Assembly: GCF_014648435.1 (NCBI RefSeq)
Contig: NZ_BMRC01000007.1
Span: forward strand, 62,001-126,000
DNA: 64,000 bases
Direction: 5' to 3'
Source of the DNA: Nonomuraea spiralis
GTDB taxonomy: Bacteria; Actinomycetota; Actinomycetes; Streptosporangiales; Streptosporangiaceae
Shown one piece after another: positions 1-7,647 of the stretch; positions within the stretch are counted from its first letter, which is position 1; the number at the start of each line of letters is the position of its first letter. The notes below the pieces were generated by a model. It saw nothing but the letters and a program-made list of their open reading frames with translations. It made no database searches and was not told where the DNA came from. Position numbers and translations under genes: made by a program.

Positions 1-182
1 ACCCGCGCCGCCCGTTCGGCGACCAGCCCGGCGAACACCGCCGCCACGATGGTGCCGGCCAGCCAGGGGCCGCTCCACACACCGTCGTTGAGCACCTGGT
101 TGGCGGCGACCGACACCGCGACCGGCGCGAGCACGGTAGACAGCCATAACGGCCAGGTACGCCACTTCCGCCCGGCTGCCAT
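1..182 (-). CDS. Hypothetical membrane protein, N-terminal part (runs off the window)
   Basis: The reverse strand reads from an ATG at 182 through to base 1 without a stop, giving about 60 residues. The N-terminus is basic (MAAGRKWRTW) and is followed by a hydrophobic stretch around WPLWLSTVLAPVAVSV and a second one around WLAGTIVAAVFAGLVA. That suggests an integral membrane protein with at least two helices. I do not recognise the family, and the C-terminus is outside the window. Confidence 0.5.
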   Translation of the reverse strand, partial: MAAGRKWRTWPLWLSTVLAPVAVSVAANQVLNDGVWSGPWLAGTIVAAVFAGLVAERAAR

Positions 183-248
183 CCGGCCATGGTAGTGATC
201 GTGATCCCCGGGCCGGGGGCATTCCGGCCCACCGGCCGGGGCACGTGA

Positions 249-1232
249 TCAGGAGGCGGGCGGGGGCGCGCTGCCGTTGTAGAACGGGTTCTCGGGCAGC
301 CGCTCGGAGGTGACGAGCAGCCGGATCACGCCGGCCTTCACCTGCCAGGCGTTCCAGACCGTCCAGTCCGGGCCGACCTGGCCGTCGGGCAGCGGCTCGA
401 AGGACAGGCCGCCCGTCGCCGCGTCGACGCGGACGAGGCTGAACGTCGCCGACAGGCCGCGCCTGCGCGCCTCGGCCAGCACGTCGGCCACGGGGCGGCC
501 GTTCCGTAGCCGGACCCCGTCGAACATCTCGCCGGGCGCCATGGCCGAGTCGAAGTTCGTGTACTCCTCGCCCGGCCTCGCCTGGCGTCCCAGCCTGACG
601 TCGACCTGGCCGGTGAACGCGGCGGGGATGCGCATGACCATGACGCATCCGGCGTCCTGCCCCGGCTGACAGTCCTTCGGAGTCGTCCCCATCGAGAGCG
701 GGACGCCGTCGAAGCGGGGACCGGAGGGGTCAGGCTCGGTCGTCGGGTCGGGGCCGGAGGATTTCCCGCCCGTGATGATCGCGCCGAGGATCTTCCCCAC
801 GCCGCCCGGCGAAACGGGCACCGGGCGCAGGCTGACGTTCAGGCCGACCGCATGGAACGCCTGTGTGTACGCACTGTGCTCGGCGAACGGGTCCTTGATG
901 CGGGCGACGTACTGGTCGCCTTCCCTGCGGATCTCCATGGCGGAGTTGGCGTAGGACGCCGCCACGCCGCGGCCGTCCTCCAGCAGGCTCGGGCCCACCA
1001 CGATGCCCGCGGCGAGCACGGACGCGGCAACCAGGCCCAGCGCGAGACGCCGGGGCGGGCGCTTGGCGGCGGGCGTCCGGGTGATCGTCCGGGCGGGCCC
1101 ACCGGGCTCTTCGGACCTGATCGAGGTCAGCAACGCGCGTGCCCCCGTGCCCGCCGCGTGGCTGTCCGGCCTGCCGGGCTCCACCCGCGACAGCGGCCTC
1201 AGCAGCTCGTTGATCTCATCGGTGTTCCTCAC
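249..1232 (-). CDS. Membrane-anchored protein paired with an ECF sigma factor (possible anti-sigma)
   Basis: Product of 327 residues. The reading frame is open further upstream, but the start is set at the GTG at 1232, which has a GGAGG Shine-Dalgarno 5 bases away and overlaps the sigma-factor stop as GTGA, so the two genes look translationally coupled. The first ~75 residues are hydrophilic and cytoplasmic-looking. One membrane helix follows (RLALGLVAASVLAAGIVVG), then an extracytoplasmic region with Pro/Gly-rich segments and a Cys pair (KDCQPGQDAGC). The architecture (short cytosolic head, one helix, outer domain, directly behind an ECF gene) fits the membrane-bound partners of actinobacterial sigma factors, resembling the CU044_5270-type family. 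No zinc-binding ZAS motif is visible, so the anti-sigma role is inference. Confidence 0.72.
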   Translation of the reverse strand: MRNTDEINELLRPLSRVEPGRPDSHAAGTGARALLTSIRSEEPGGPARTITRTPAAKRPPRRLALGLVAASVLAAGIVVGPSLLEDGRGVAASYANSAMEIRREGDQYVARIKDPFAEHSAYTQAFHAVGLNVSLRPVPVSPGGVGKILGAIITGGKSSGPDPTTEPDPSGPRFDGVPLSMGTTPKDCQPGQDAGCVMVMRIPAAFTGQVDVRLGRQARPGEEYTNFDSAMAPGEMFDGVRLRNGRPVADVLAEARRRGLSATFSLVRVDAATGGLSFEPLPDGQVGPDWTVWNAWQVKAGVIRLLVTSERLPENPFYNGSAPPPAS

Positions 1233-1780
1233 GACGACCTCCCCGCCGGGATCATCCGGCTTGCTGTGGTGAACAGGACACCGGCCTCGTCGAGCGCGCG
1301 CGAGAAGCGCCTGCGGGCGCGGTAGAGCCTGATGCGTACGGCGTTGCGGGACAGGCCCAGCATCGCGGCGATCTCGTCGCGACCCAGGCCCTCCCAGGCG
1401 ACCAGTGAGAGCAGCTCGCGGTCGTCGTCGGACAGGCCGCGGAACACCGTGCCGATCACGTTCAGCTCGACGCTGCTGCCGCTGTGGTCGCCGTACAGGT
1501 CGGCGAGCTCGGTGTCCAGCTCGACGCTGCTCAGCCGCTGCCGGGCCGTGCTGCGGCGGTGGTCGGCCAGCACCTTGCGCGCCACGCCGTACAGCCAGAG
1601 TTTGGCCTCCTGTCCGGGCGGCAGGTCGGCCACCCGGCGCCAGGCGATGGCGTAGGTCTCCGCGACGACGTCGGCCGCGTCCTGCGGGGAGTCGCAACGG
1701 CGCGCGGCGTAGGCGGCGATCTGGTCGAATGTCTCCCGGTAGACGGCCTCGAACCTGGCCGCCCCGTCGTCGTCATCCAC
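1229..1780 (-). CDS. RNA polymerase ECF-type sigma-70 factor
   Basis: 183 residues, the normal size of an ECF sigma factor. Region 2 is seen at about residues 10-75 (FEAVYRETFDQIAAYAARR, then DAADVVAETYAIAWRR). Region 4 is at about residues 110-165, with the helix-turn-helix GLGRDEIAAMLGLSRNAVRIRLYRARR. The start is the GTG at 1780, preceded by GGGAG at a normal distance; a stop codon lies in frame just upstream. A six-codon ATG frame with a better AAGGAG site overlaps the start and could act as a leader. It is co-transcribed with the membrane protein at 249-1232, its probable regulator. Target promoters cannot be read from the sequence. Confidence 0.88.
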   Translation of the reverse strand: MDDDDGAARFEAVYRETFDQIAAYAARRCDSPQDAADVVAETYAIAWRRVADLPPGQEAKLWLYGVARKVLADHRRSTARQRLSSVELDTELADLYGDHSGSSVELNVIGTVFRGLSDDDRELLSLVAWEGLGRDEIAAMLGLSRNAVRIRLYRARRRFSRALDEAGVLFTTASRMIPAGRSS

Positions 1781-1893
1781 GGGCGACTCCCATGGTTGAT
1801 CTCCTTGTCAGTACGAAACCACGGACATCTCCTTACATGGCGAGAGATGGCCCACCATTTCGTACGAACCTTGGAAATCTCCGGGAAGTCGCC

Positions 1894-2250
1894 CTACTCC
1901 GGGATCCTGGGCTGGTCGATCGCCCACAACCACGTGCCGTCGGGCTGGCGGCGGGCCACCTCGACGGTGACGCCGCCGTCGGGCAGGCGGACCGAGGTGA
2001 GGGCGAGGTCGCCGTTGCGCAGGGTGGGCTGCTGCCGTCCGGGGGTGAAGACGGGCCTGTCGGCGACCAGGTGGGCATAGGCCCGGCGGATCTCGTCGCT
2101 GCCCGTGGCGACCCCGCCGTCCGGCAGGGCGAGCACCGCGCCGGGCTCGTAGAGAGCCACCAGGCCCTCGACGTCGCCGGCGTTGAGCCGCTCCACGACG
2201 AACCGGCTCAGGTCCTCCGGCCGCTCGGCCCGCTTCCCGCTGTCCGTCAC
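1894..2250 (-). CDS. SnoaL/DUF4440-like protein of the NTF2 fold
   Basis: 118 residues from a GTG at 2250, with GGGAG six bases upstream; the frame stays open above this but without a better site. The pattern RFVVERLNAGDVEGLVALYEPG, then LPDGGVATGSDEIRRAYAHLV and a C-terminal WLWAIDQPRIPE, is typical of the small cone-shaped NTF2-like proteins (YybH/DUF4440 type). These bind small ligands or act as stand-alone isomerase-like domains. It is a single gene between the ECF operon and a two-component system on the same strand. The substrate is unknown. Confidence 0.75.
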   Translation of the reverse strand: MTDSGKRAERPEDLSRFVVERLNAGDVEGLVALYEPGAVLALPDGGVATGSDEIRRAYAHLVADRPVFTPGRQQPTLRNGDLALTSVRLPDGGVTVEVARRQPDGTWLWAIDQPRIPE

Positions 2251-2340
2251 CTGTGACTCCCGTCCGCCGTGCTGGTCCTGACGGCAGGTGATCATGCCAG
2301 GCGGGTACGACAAAGCCGCCCGGTCAGGGGCTCGGGCCGG

Positions 2341-3003
2341 TCAGAGCGCTCCCGGGACGACGAGGCCCGACTCGTAGGCGAGCACGACGAGCTGGGCCCG
2401 GTCGCGGGCGCGCAGCTTGGCCATGGCCCGGTTGACGTGCGTCTTCGCGGTCAGCGAGCTGATCGTCATACGGTCGGCGATCTGCTCGTTGGACAGGCCC
2501 TGGGCGACCAGGGCGACGGCCTCGCGTTCGCGCTTGGTCAGCTCCTCCAGCCCCCTGCCGGCGCCCGTGCGGGGCGGCTGGGTGACGTACCGGTCGATCA
2601 GCTTGCGGGTGATCGACGGGGCCAGCAGCGCGTCACCCCGGGCGGCGACGCGTACGGCGTGCAGGAAGTCCTCCGGGACGATGTCCTTGACGAGGAATCC
2701 GGCCGCGCCGGCGCGCAGCGCGTTGAAGACGTACTCGTCGAAGCCGTAGTTGGTGAGGATGACGACGTGCACCCCGGCCAGGGCCGGGTCCGCGGCGATG
2801 CGCCGGGTGGCCTCGATGCCGTCGACGACCGGCATCTGGATGTCGATGAGCGCGACGTCGGGCCGGTGCTCCCTGACCAGGGCCAGGCCCTCCTGCCCGT
2901 CGGAGGCCTCGGCCACCACCTCGATGTCGTCCTCCAGGTCGAGGAGGGCGCGGAACCCGCTGCGGAGCAGGGGCTGGTCGTCGACCAGCAGGACCCGGAT
3001 CAT
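2341..3003 (-). CDS. NarL/FixJ-family response regulator
   Basis: 220 residues. The N-terminal receiver domain has the acidic pair DD at residues 8-9, the phospho-acceptor Asp54 in VALIDIQMP, the conserved Thr in VVILTNYG and the Lys in FLVKDI. The C-terminal LuxR-type helix-turn-helix is at about residues 150-210 (LTKREREAVALVAQGLSNEQ, then TAKTHVNRAMAKL). The start codon overlaps the kinase stop by four bases (ATGA), so it is co-translated with the histidine kinase at 3000-4127. An obvious candidate target is the divergent small membrane protein gene at 4345, across a large inverted repeat. Confidence 0.93.
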   Translation of the reverse strand: MIRVLLVDDQPLLRSGFRALLDLEDDIEVVAEASDGQEGLALVREHRPDVALIDIQMPVVDGIEATRRIAADPALAGVHVVILTNYGFDEYVFNALRAGAAGFLVKDIVPEDFLHAVRVAARGDALLAPSITRKLIDRYVTQPPRTGAGRGLEELTKREREAVALVAQGLSNEQIADRMTISSLTAKTHVNRAMAKLRARDRAQLVVLAYESGLVVPGAL

Positions 3004-4127
3004 GACGGCCGGTCCACGGGAAGCTCGGCCCGTACGCTGAACCCGCCCTCGCCGCGCGGCGCCGCGCGCAGGCTGCCGCCGAGGGCGGTGACCCGTTCCC
3101 GCATGCCGAGCAGCCCGACGCCGGGCACCGGGACCGTGTCCGGCGAGGCCGTGCCGTCGTCCTCGACCTGCACCGCGAGGGCGCCGGGACGGTAGTGGAT
3201 GCGGACCGACGCGGTCGCGGCGGCGGCGTGCCGGGCGACGTTGGTCAGCGACTCCTGGACGATCCGGTACGCGGTCCGGTCCACCGCGGCGGGCACCTCC
3301 CGGCGTTCCCCCTCGATCGTCAGGGTCGCGGACAGGCCGGTCGCCCGAGCGCGTTCGACCAGCTCCGGGACCTGGTCGAGCCCCCTCGGCGGGCTCGGGG
3401 CGTCCTCGCGCAGCGCCTCCAGGGTCGCGCGCAGCTCCCGGGTCGCCTCGCGCCCGGCCTCCTGGATGGCCAGCAGGGCGTCGGGCACCTGTTCGCCCCG
3501 TTTGCGTGCCACGTGCACGGCGACCTCGGCCTGCACCTTGATGATCGAGATCTGGTGGGTGAGTGAGTCGTGCAGCTCACGGGCGATGCGCACCCGTTCC
3601 TCCTCGGTCCGCCGCCGGGCGGTCTCCTCGCGGGTGCGCTCGGCTTCCTCGGCCCGCCGTTCGGCCTGCCGCAGCGCCTCGCCCGCGGCGCCGGCCGCGA
3701 CCAGCCAGGCCAGCTCAAGGGCGCCCCTGGCCTGGGCGAACGCCTCGCCGGTGTCGTGCAGGCCCGAGGCCAGCGCCGCGAGGGGGAGCAGGGCCAGCAC
3801 GAGCACGCTGGTCACGACGGTGACGACGGGCCTGCCCGCGCGTACGGCCGCGTACACGGCGAACAGGTACGCGACCGCCGGGACGTCGAAACCGGCCGCC
3901 TGATAGGCCACGGCGCACAGGCCGGTGACGGCCAGGACGGCGACCGGGGCCCGGCGGCGCGCGGCCAGCGCCAGCCCGCCGCCCGCCAGCAGCGCGTAGC
4001 CGAGCAGGTCGAGGTACGTCGTGGCGCCCCCGCCGGAAAGGCCGGTGACCAGCAGCGCCGCGGCCACCCCGGTGGCGATCACCCAGTCGGCGGCGGCGGG
4101 CGGGACACCTGACCATCCTGTTCTCAT
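3000..4127 (-). CDS. Sensor histidine kinase (HisKA_3 type)
   Basis: 375 residues. The first ~150 residues form several membrane helices with short loops and no large extracytoplasmic sensor, so the signal is probably sensed in or at the membrane. A charged linker (about 150-180) leads to the dimerisation box with His186 in RELHDSLTHQ. The HATPase domain follows, with the N-box RIVQESLTNVARHA and a glycine motif GVGLLGMRERVTALGG. It is upstream of, and overlaps, the response regulator at 2341-3003, forming a complete two-component system. The input signal cannot be deduced. Confidence 0.92.
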   Translation of the reverse strand: MRTGWSGVPPAAADWVIATGVAAALLVTGLSGGGATTYLDLLGYALLAGGGLALAARRRAPVAVLAVTGLCAVAYQAAGFDVPAVAYLFAVYAAVRAGRPVVTVVTSVLVLALLPLAALASGLHDTGEAFAQARGALELAWLVAAGAAGEALRQAERRAEEAERTREETARRRTEEERVRIARELHDSLTHQISIIKVQAEVAVHVARKRGEQVPDALLAIQEAGREATRELRATLEALREDAPSPPRGLDQVPELVERARATGLSATLTIEGERREVPAAVDRTAYRIVQESLTNVARHAAAATASVRIHYRPGALAVQVEDDGTASPDTVPVPGVGLLGMRERVTALGGSLRAAPRGEGGFSVRAELPVDRPS

Positions 4128-4182
4128 GCGCGCACCCTAGCCTGGCGCGCGCCCCGGGTCGCTCCCGCGCGGGGATGATCCT

Positions 4183-4237
4183 CCGGCTACCGCGGACGCG
4201 GTATCCCCGCTGCTCCTACGGCGTCCGCGGTAGCCGG
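4183..4237. promoter_or_regulatory. 17-bp inverted repeat between divergent kinase and DUF6223 genes
   Basis: The arms CCGGCTACCGCGGACGC (4183-4199) and its exact reverse complement (4221-4237) are separated by 21 bases. The left arm also overlaps a smaller dyad, TACCGC-N4-GCGGTA. The element lies in the 217-base gap between the kinase start (4127, minus) and the small membrane protein start (4345, plus), so it is well placed as an operator, probably for the adjacent NarL-type regulator. A role as an RNA hairpin is also possible. Confidence 0.5.
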
Positions 4238-4344
4238 CTGCGGCGGCGGCAGCAGCGCGGAGGGCCGCCGAGCGCCGGACGACCCGGGGCGGGGCCGGGG
4301 GACATGCTCGTACGACAGCCGAAGTCCCGGAGAAGGAGCCGTCC

Positions 4345-4725
4345 ATGTCCGCCCGCCATCTGCTCGCCGCCGTCCAGCCGGACCCCGCCATCTCCTACCT
4401 GACCACCGGACGCACCTGGTCCCTGGTGGCGATCCTGCTGGGCCTGGCGGGCGCGGTCGCCGGAGGTCGCGCCCTGGCCCGCTCCCGAGGCCGGGCCGCG
4501 AACGGCCGGCGCGGCGCCGTCGTAGCCCTGGCGGGGGGACTGGCCGGCGTGGTCATCGGCGGGCTGGTCGTGGCCGCCGCCAAGGGCGGCCCGGGAACCG
4601 GTTACGGAATCGTCGGCGGCTACGTGGCCCTCGTGGTGGGGGTGGTCGCGCTGGCCCTCGGCGGGCTGACCCTGGCCCGTGCCCGCCGCCTCACCGACGG
4701 GCGCGGCCGGCCCGGCGGGTCGTGA
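4345..4725 (+). CDS. DUF6223-like small membrane protein
   Basis: 126 residues with three hydrophobic segments (LVAILLGLAGAVAGGRAL, GAVVALAGGLAGVVIGGLVV, YGIVGGYVALVVGVVALALGG). The first helix is followed by an Arg-rich loop (ARSRGRAANGRRG). The pattern resembles the DUF6223 family of actinobacterial membrane proteins, whose function is unknown. It is preceded by GAGAAGGAGCC, a good ribosome site. It is divergent from the two-component system at 2341-4127 with the large inverted repeat between them, so it is the most likely regulated target of that system. Confidence 0.7.
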   Translation: MSARHLLAAVQPDPAISYLTTGRTWSLVAILLGLAGAVAGGRALARSRGRAANGRRGAVVALAGGLAGVVIGGLVVAAAKGGPGTGYGIVGGYVALVVGVVALALGGLTLARARRLTDGRGRPGGS

Positions 4726-4764
4726 GCACGCGGACGCCGAAGTGCGGCGGCCCGGCCGGTGCGG

Positions 4765-5505
4765 TCACCGGGCGGGGGCCCGTACGGAGTGGAACGTCGT
4801 GGTGCGGCGCAGCCGGAAGCCGAGCCGTTCGTAGAGGCGGATGGCGTTCGTGTTGCTCGCCGCGGCGTGCAGGAACGGCGTCTGCCCGCGGGCCCGGACA
4901 CCCGCGGCGACCGCGCGGACGAGGCGCGCCGCCAGGCCCTGCCCGCGGTGGGCCGGATGGGTGCAGACGGCGCTGATCTCGGTCCAGCCCGGCGGGCTCA
5001 GGCGTTCGCCCGCCATCGCGACCAGCTCGCCGCGGCGGCGGACGCCGAGGTAGTGGCCCAGCTCGATGGTGCGCGGCAGGAACGGCCCCGGCCTGGTCAG
5101 CTCGACCAGGGCGAGCATCTCCGGCACGTCGGCCCCGGTGAGCCGGACCGCCTCCTCGTCGGGAGCCGCGGCCACGGCGTCGCCGGTCAGCTGCACACCC
5201 GCCCCGCGCGCCACGACCTCCCATCCGGCGGGCGGCGTGAGCTCCGCGGCCGAGCACGAGACCAGCCCGCCCGGCCCCACCAGCGCCGCCGCGTCGGCCC
5301 AGTCGCGCTCGGTGAGGGACTCGGGCAGGGCCACGAAGGGTGAGACGTCGGGAGGGTAACGAAGCACGTCTCCGCGCCGTTCGGCGAAACGGGCGTGCGG
5401 ACCGGTCAGCGAGGAGCGGGCCGGGTTGTCCAGCGGGTGCGGCGGCGCGCCCTCCAGGGGCGCGGAGGTCCGTACGGAGGAGTCGCTGCCGAAGAGGGGG
5501 CGCAC
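4765..5505 (-). CDS. GNAT-family N-acetyltransferase
   Basis: 246 residues. The C-terminal ~100 residues hold the GNAT fold: the acetyl-CoA loop HPAHRGQGLAARLVRA (Q/R-x-x-G-x-A type), preceded by the strand WTEISAVCTHP and followed by LHAAASNTNAIRLYERLGF, the usual C-terminal motif of FR47-like members. The N-terminal ~130 residues are less conserved and may bind the acceptor. It is monocistronic, ends just after the DUF6223 gene and is divergent from the carbonic anhydrase. The acceptor substrate is unknown. Confidence 0.85.
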   Translation of the reverse strand: MRPLFGSDSSVRTSAPLEGAPPHPLDNPARSSLTGPHARFAERRGDVLRYPPDVSPFVALPESLTERDWADAAALVGPGGLVSCSAAELTPPAGWEVVARGAGVQLTGDAVAAAPDEEAVRLTGADVPEMLALVELTRPGPFLPRTIELGHYLGVRRRGELVAMAGERLSPPGWTEISAVCTHPAHRGQGLAARLVRAVAAGVRARGQTPFLHAAASNTNAIRLYERLGFRLRRTTTFHSVRAPAR

Positions 5506-5587
5506 ACGGAGACAATAACATGTATAGTCAGTAGGGAATGTCGATTATTCTCGCGCATCGTCAGCGCGCGACAGGAGGACTCCCCCC

Positions 5588-6091
5588 ATGAGCGTCACCG
5601 ACCAGCTGATCGCCAACTCCGAACGCTATGCCGCCTCCTTCGACGCCGGCGACCTGCCGCTGCCGCCCGCCCGGGGCGTGGCCGTGCTGGCCTGCATGGA
5701 CGCCCGGCTCAACGTCTACGGCCTGCTCGGGCTGCGCGAGGGCGACGCGCACGTGATCCGCAACGCCGGCGGCGTCGTCACCGCCGGCGAACGTCGCAGC
5801 CTGGCCATCAGCCAGCGCCTCCTGGGCACCCGCGAGATCATCCTCATCCACCACACCGACTGCGGCATGCTGACGTTCACCGACGACGGCTTCAAGAACG
5901 ACATCTACCAGGAGGTGGGCGTCAAGCCCGACTGGTCCGCCGAGGCGTTCCAGGACCTGGAGGCGGACGTGCGTCAGTCGATCAGGCGCATCCAGGCCGA
6001 CCCGTTCATCCCGCACAAGGACTCCGTGCGCGGGTTCGTCTACGACGTGACCACGGGCGGCCTGAGCGAGGTCAAGCCGGAAACCGCCTGA
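5588..6091 (+). CDS. Beta-class carbonic anhydrase
   Basis: 167 residues; interconverts carbon dioxide and bicarbonate in the cytoplasm. The zinc ligands Cys36 (in ACMDAR) and the H-x-x-C pair His89/Cys92 (in HHTDCGM) are present, as is the Asp38-Arg40 dyad that gates the active site. The size and the motif order match the short actinobacterial type (similar to mycobacterial Rv1284). An AGGAGG ribosome site sits 8 bases before the ATG. A TATAGT hexamer at 5523-5528 is a possible -10 element. It is a single gene, divergent from the acetyltransferase. Confidence 0.93.
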   Translation: MSVTDQLIANSERYAASFDAGDLPLPPARGVAVLACMDARLNVYGLLGLREGDAHVIRNAGGVVTAGERRSLAISQRLLGTREIILIHHTDCGMLTFTDDGFKNDIYQEVGVKPDWSAEAFQDLEADVRQSIRRIQADPFIPHKDSVRGFVYDVTTGGLSEVKPETA

Positions 6092-6140
6092 TCAGCCGGG
6101 TGTGTTCGGCCGGGATTGCGATCCTAGGAGTATTAGGTTT

Positions 6141-6159
6141 AAGCTAGCAACATTAGCTT
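6141..6159. promoter_or_regulatory. Candidate TetR operator, AAGCTA-N7-TAGCTT
   Basis: A perfect 6-bp inverted repeat with a 7-base spacer lies about 26 bases before the TetR gene start at 6185. It sits in an AT-rich island that is unusual for this genome, with TTAGGTTTAAGCTAG in the likely promoter. The position fits autorepression of the TetR/hydrolase pair. Confidence 0.45.
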
Positions 6160-6184
6160 GGACCGAACATGACTAGGTGAACCC

Positions 6185-6778
6185 ATGATCCGTGCTGGAC
6201 TGACAGCCGATCGCGTGACGCTCGCGGCCGCCGAACTGGCGGACGAGGTCGGGCTCGACCACGTGACCATGTCGGCGGTGGCGCGCCGGCTCGGCGTGAA
6301 GGACGCCAGCCTCTACGTGCACGTACGCAACCTGGAAGACCTGCGCGGGCGCGTCGCGCTGCTGGGCGCCGACGAGAAGACCATCCGCATCGCCGAGGCC
6401 ATCGCCGGGCGGGCCGGGAAGGACGCGCTCGTGGCGTACGCCGACGCCTGGCGAGCCTACGCCCACGAGCACCCGGGCCGGTACACGGCGACGCAGATCC
6501 CGATGCGGATCGACCCCGACCTCGCCGCCCAGGCCGCCGGGCCCCGGCGCGCGATCGAGCTGACCTACAGCATGCTGCGCGCGTACCGGCTGGAGGAGCC
6601 CGACCTGACGGACGCGGTCCGGCTCATGCGCAGCATGCTGCACGGTTTCGTCAGCCTGGAGGCCGCCGGCGGGTTCGCGCACGCGCGCCCGGCGGAGGAC
6701 TCCTGGCGGCGGTGCCTCGACGCCGTGCACAACGCCCTGGAGCACTGGCCCGCACCCCGTGAAGGAGACTCGGAATGA
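6185..6778 (+). CDS. TetR/AcrR-family transcriptional regulator
   Basis: 197 residues. The N-terminal DNA-binding domain is at about residues 7-50, with the HTH TMSAVARRLGVKDASLYVHV. The C-terminal ligand domain resembles the TetR_C_33 type (WRAYAHEHPGRYTATQ). Its stop overlaps the start of the alpha/beta hydrolase by four bases (ATGA), so the pair is an operon. A dyad upstream (6141-6159) is a likely autoregulatory site. The ligand may be a substrate or product of the linked hydrolase, which is inference from context only. Confidence 0.9.
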   Translation: MIRAGLTADRVTLAAAELADEVGLDHVTMSAVARRLGVKDASLYVHVRNLEDLRGRVALLGADEKTIRIAEAIAGRAGKDALVAYADAWRAYAHEHPGRYTATQIPMRIDPDLAAQAAGPRRAIELTYSMLRAYRLEEPDLTDAVRLMRSMLHGFVSLEAAGGFAHARPAEDSWRRCLDAVHNALEHWPAPREGDSE

Positions 6779-7647
6779 CCGGCCCGACCATCGGCCACCT
6801 GCGCGTCGACGGCGCCACCCTGCGCTACGAGGTGCGCGGGAACGGCCCCCTGCTGCTGCTGATCCCCGGCGGCACGGGCGGCGCGGCCGCCTTCGACGGC
6901 GTCGCCGACGCCCTGGCCGCCGATCACACGGTCGCCTCCTACGATCCGCGCGGCCTGTCCCGCAGCCCGCTGGACGACCCCGGCGAACCGCAGCGCGTAG
7001 AACAGCACGCCGACGACGCCTACCGGCTGCTGGAGCTGCTGTCGCCCGGCGCGCCCGCCCTCGTGGCGGCCTGCAGTTCGGGGGCGATCGCCGGGCTGCA
7101 CCTGCTCACCACCCGTCCAGAACGGGTGGAACGCCTCGTCGCGCACGAGCCGCCGGTGGTGGAGGTGTTGCCGGACGCCGCCGAGCATCGCGCGCTGCTG
7201 GCCCGCGTCCAGGACACCTTCCGCCGGGAGGGGCTGATGCCGGCGGCGGCCGTGTTCGCGGCCGGTCTCAGGCGGCCGGGCGACGATCCCGCCGACGTCC
7301 CGGCGGCCACCCCGCAGCCTGAGCTGTCGGCGGAGGCGGCGGCCCGGGTGCGGCGCACGATGGGGGACATGCCCTACTTCCTCGGGCAGATCGTGCCGAG
7401 TTTCATGGCCTACGTCCCCGACCTGGATCGCCTCCAGGAGGTGTCGGGGCGGCTCGTGCTCGCGGGCGGAACGGACTCGCGCGGCGAACTGCCCTACCGG
7501 CCCGCCGCCTTCCTGGCCGAACGACTCGGCACGTCGTTCGTGCACTTCCCGGGCGGGCACACCGGTCTCAGCACGCACCCGGCCGAGTTCGGGGAACTGC
7601 TCGCGCAGGTCCTGAGGAGCGGCGAGCGGTCAGTGGTGTCGAGGTAG
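6775..7647 (+). CDS. Alpha/beta-hydrolase
   Basis: 290 residues. The oxyanion-loop motif IPGGTGGAAAF and the strand SYDPRGLSRS are typical of the family. The nucleophile elbow reads ACSSG (Ser101) rather than GxSxG. The acid and base are probably the Asp near GGTDSRGE and the His in FPGGHTG. It is preceded by AAGGAG and overlaps the TetR stop. Its 3' end overlaps a convergent membrane-protein frame by 154 bases. The substrate is unknown; the TetR pairing suggests a small ester or lactone (inference). Confidence 0.85.
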   Translation: MTGPTIGHLRVDGATLRYEVRGNGPLLLLIPGGTGGAAAFDGVADALAADHTVASYDPRGLSRSPLDDPGEPQRVEQHADDAYRLLELLSPGAPALVAACSSGAIAGLHLLTTRPERVERLVAHEPPVVEVLPDAAEHRALLARVQDTFRREGLMPAAAVFAAGLRRPGDDPADVPAATPQPELSAEAAARVRRTMGDMPYFLGQIVPSFMAYVPDLDRLQEVSGRLVLAGGTDSRGELPYRPAAFLAERLGTSFVHFPGGHTGLSTHPAEFGELLAQVLRSGERSVVSR

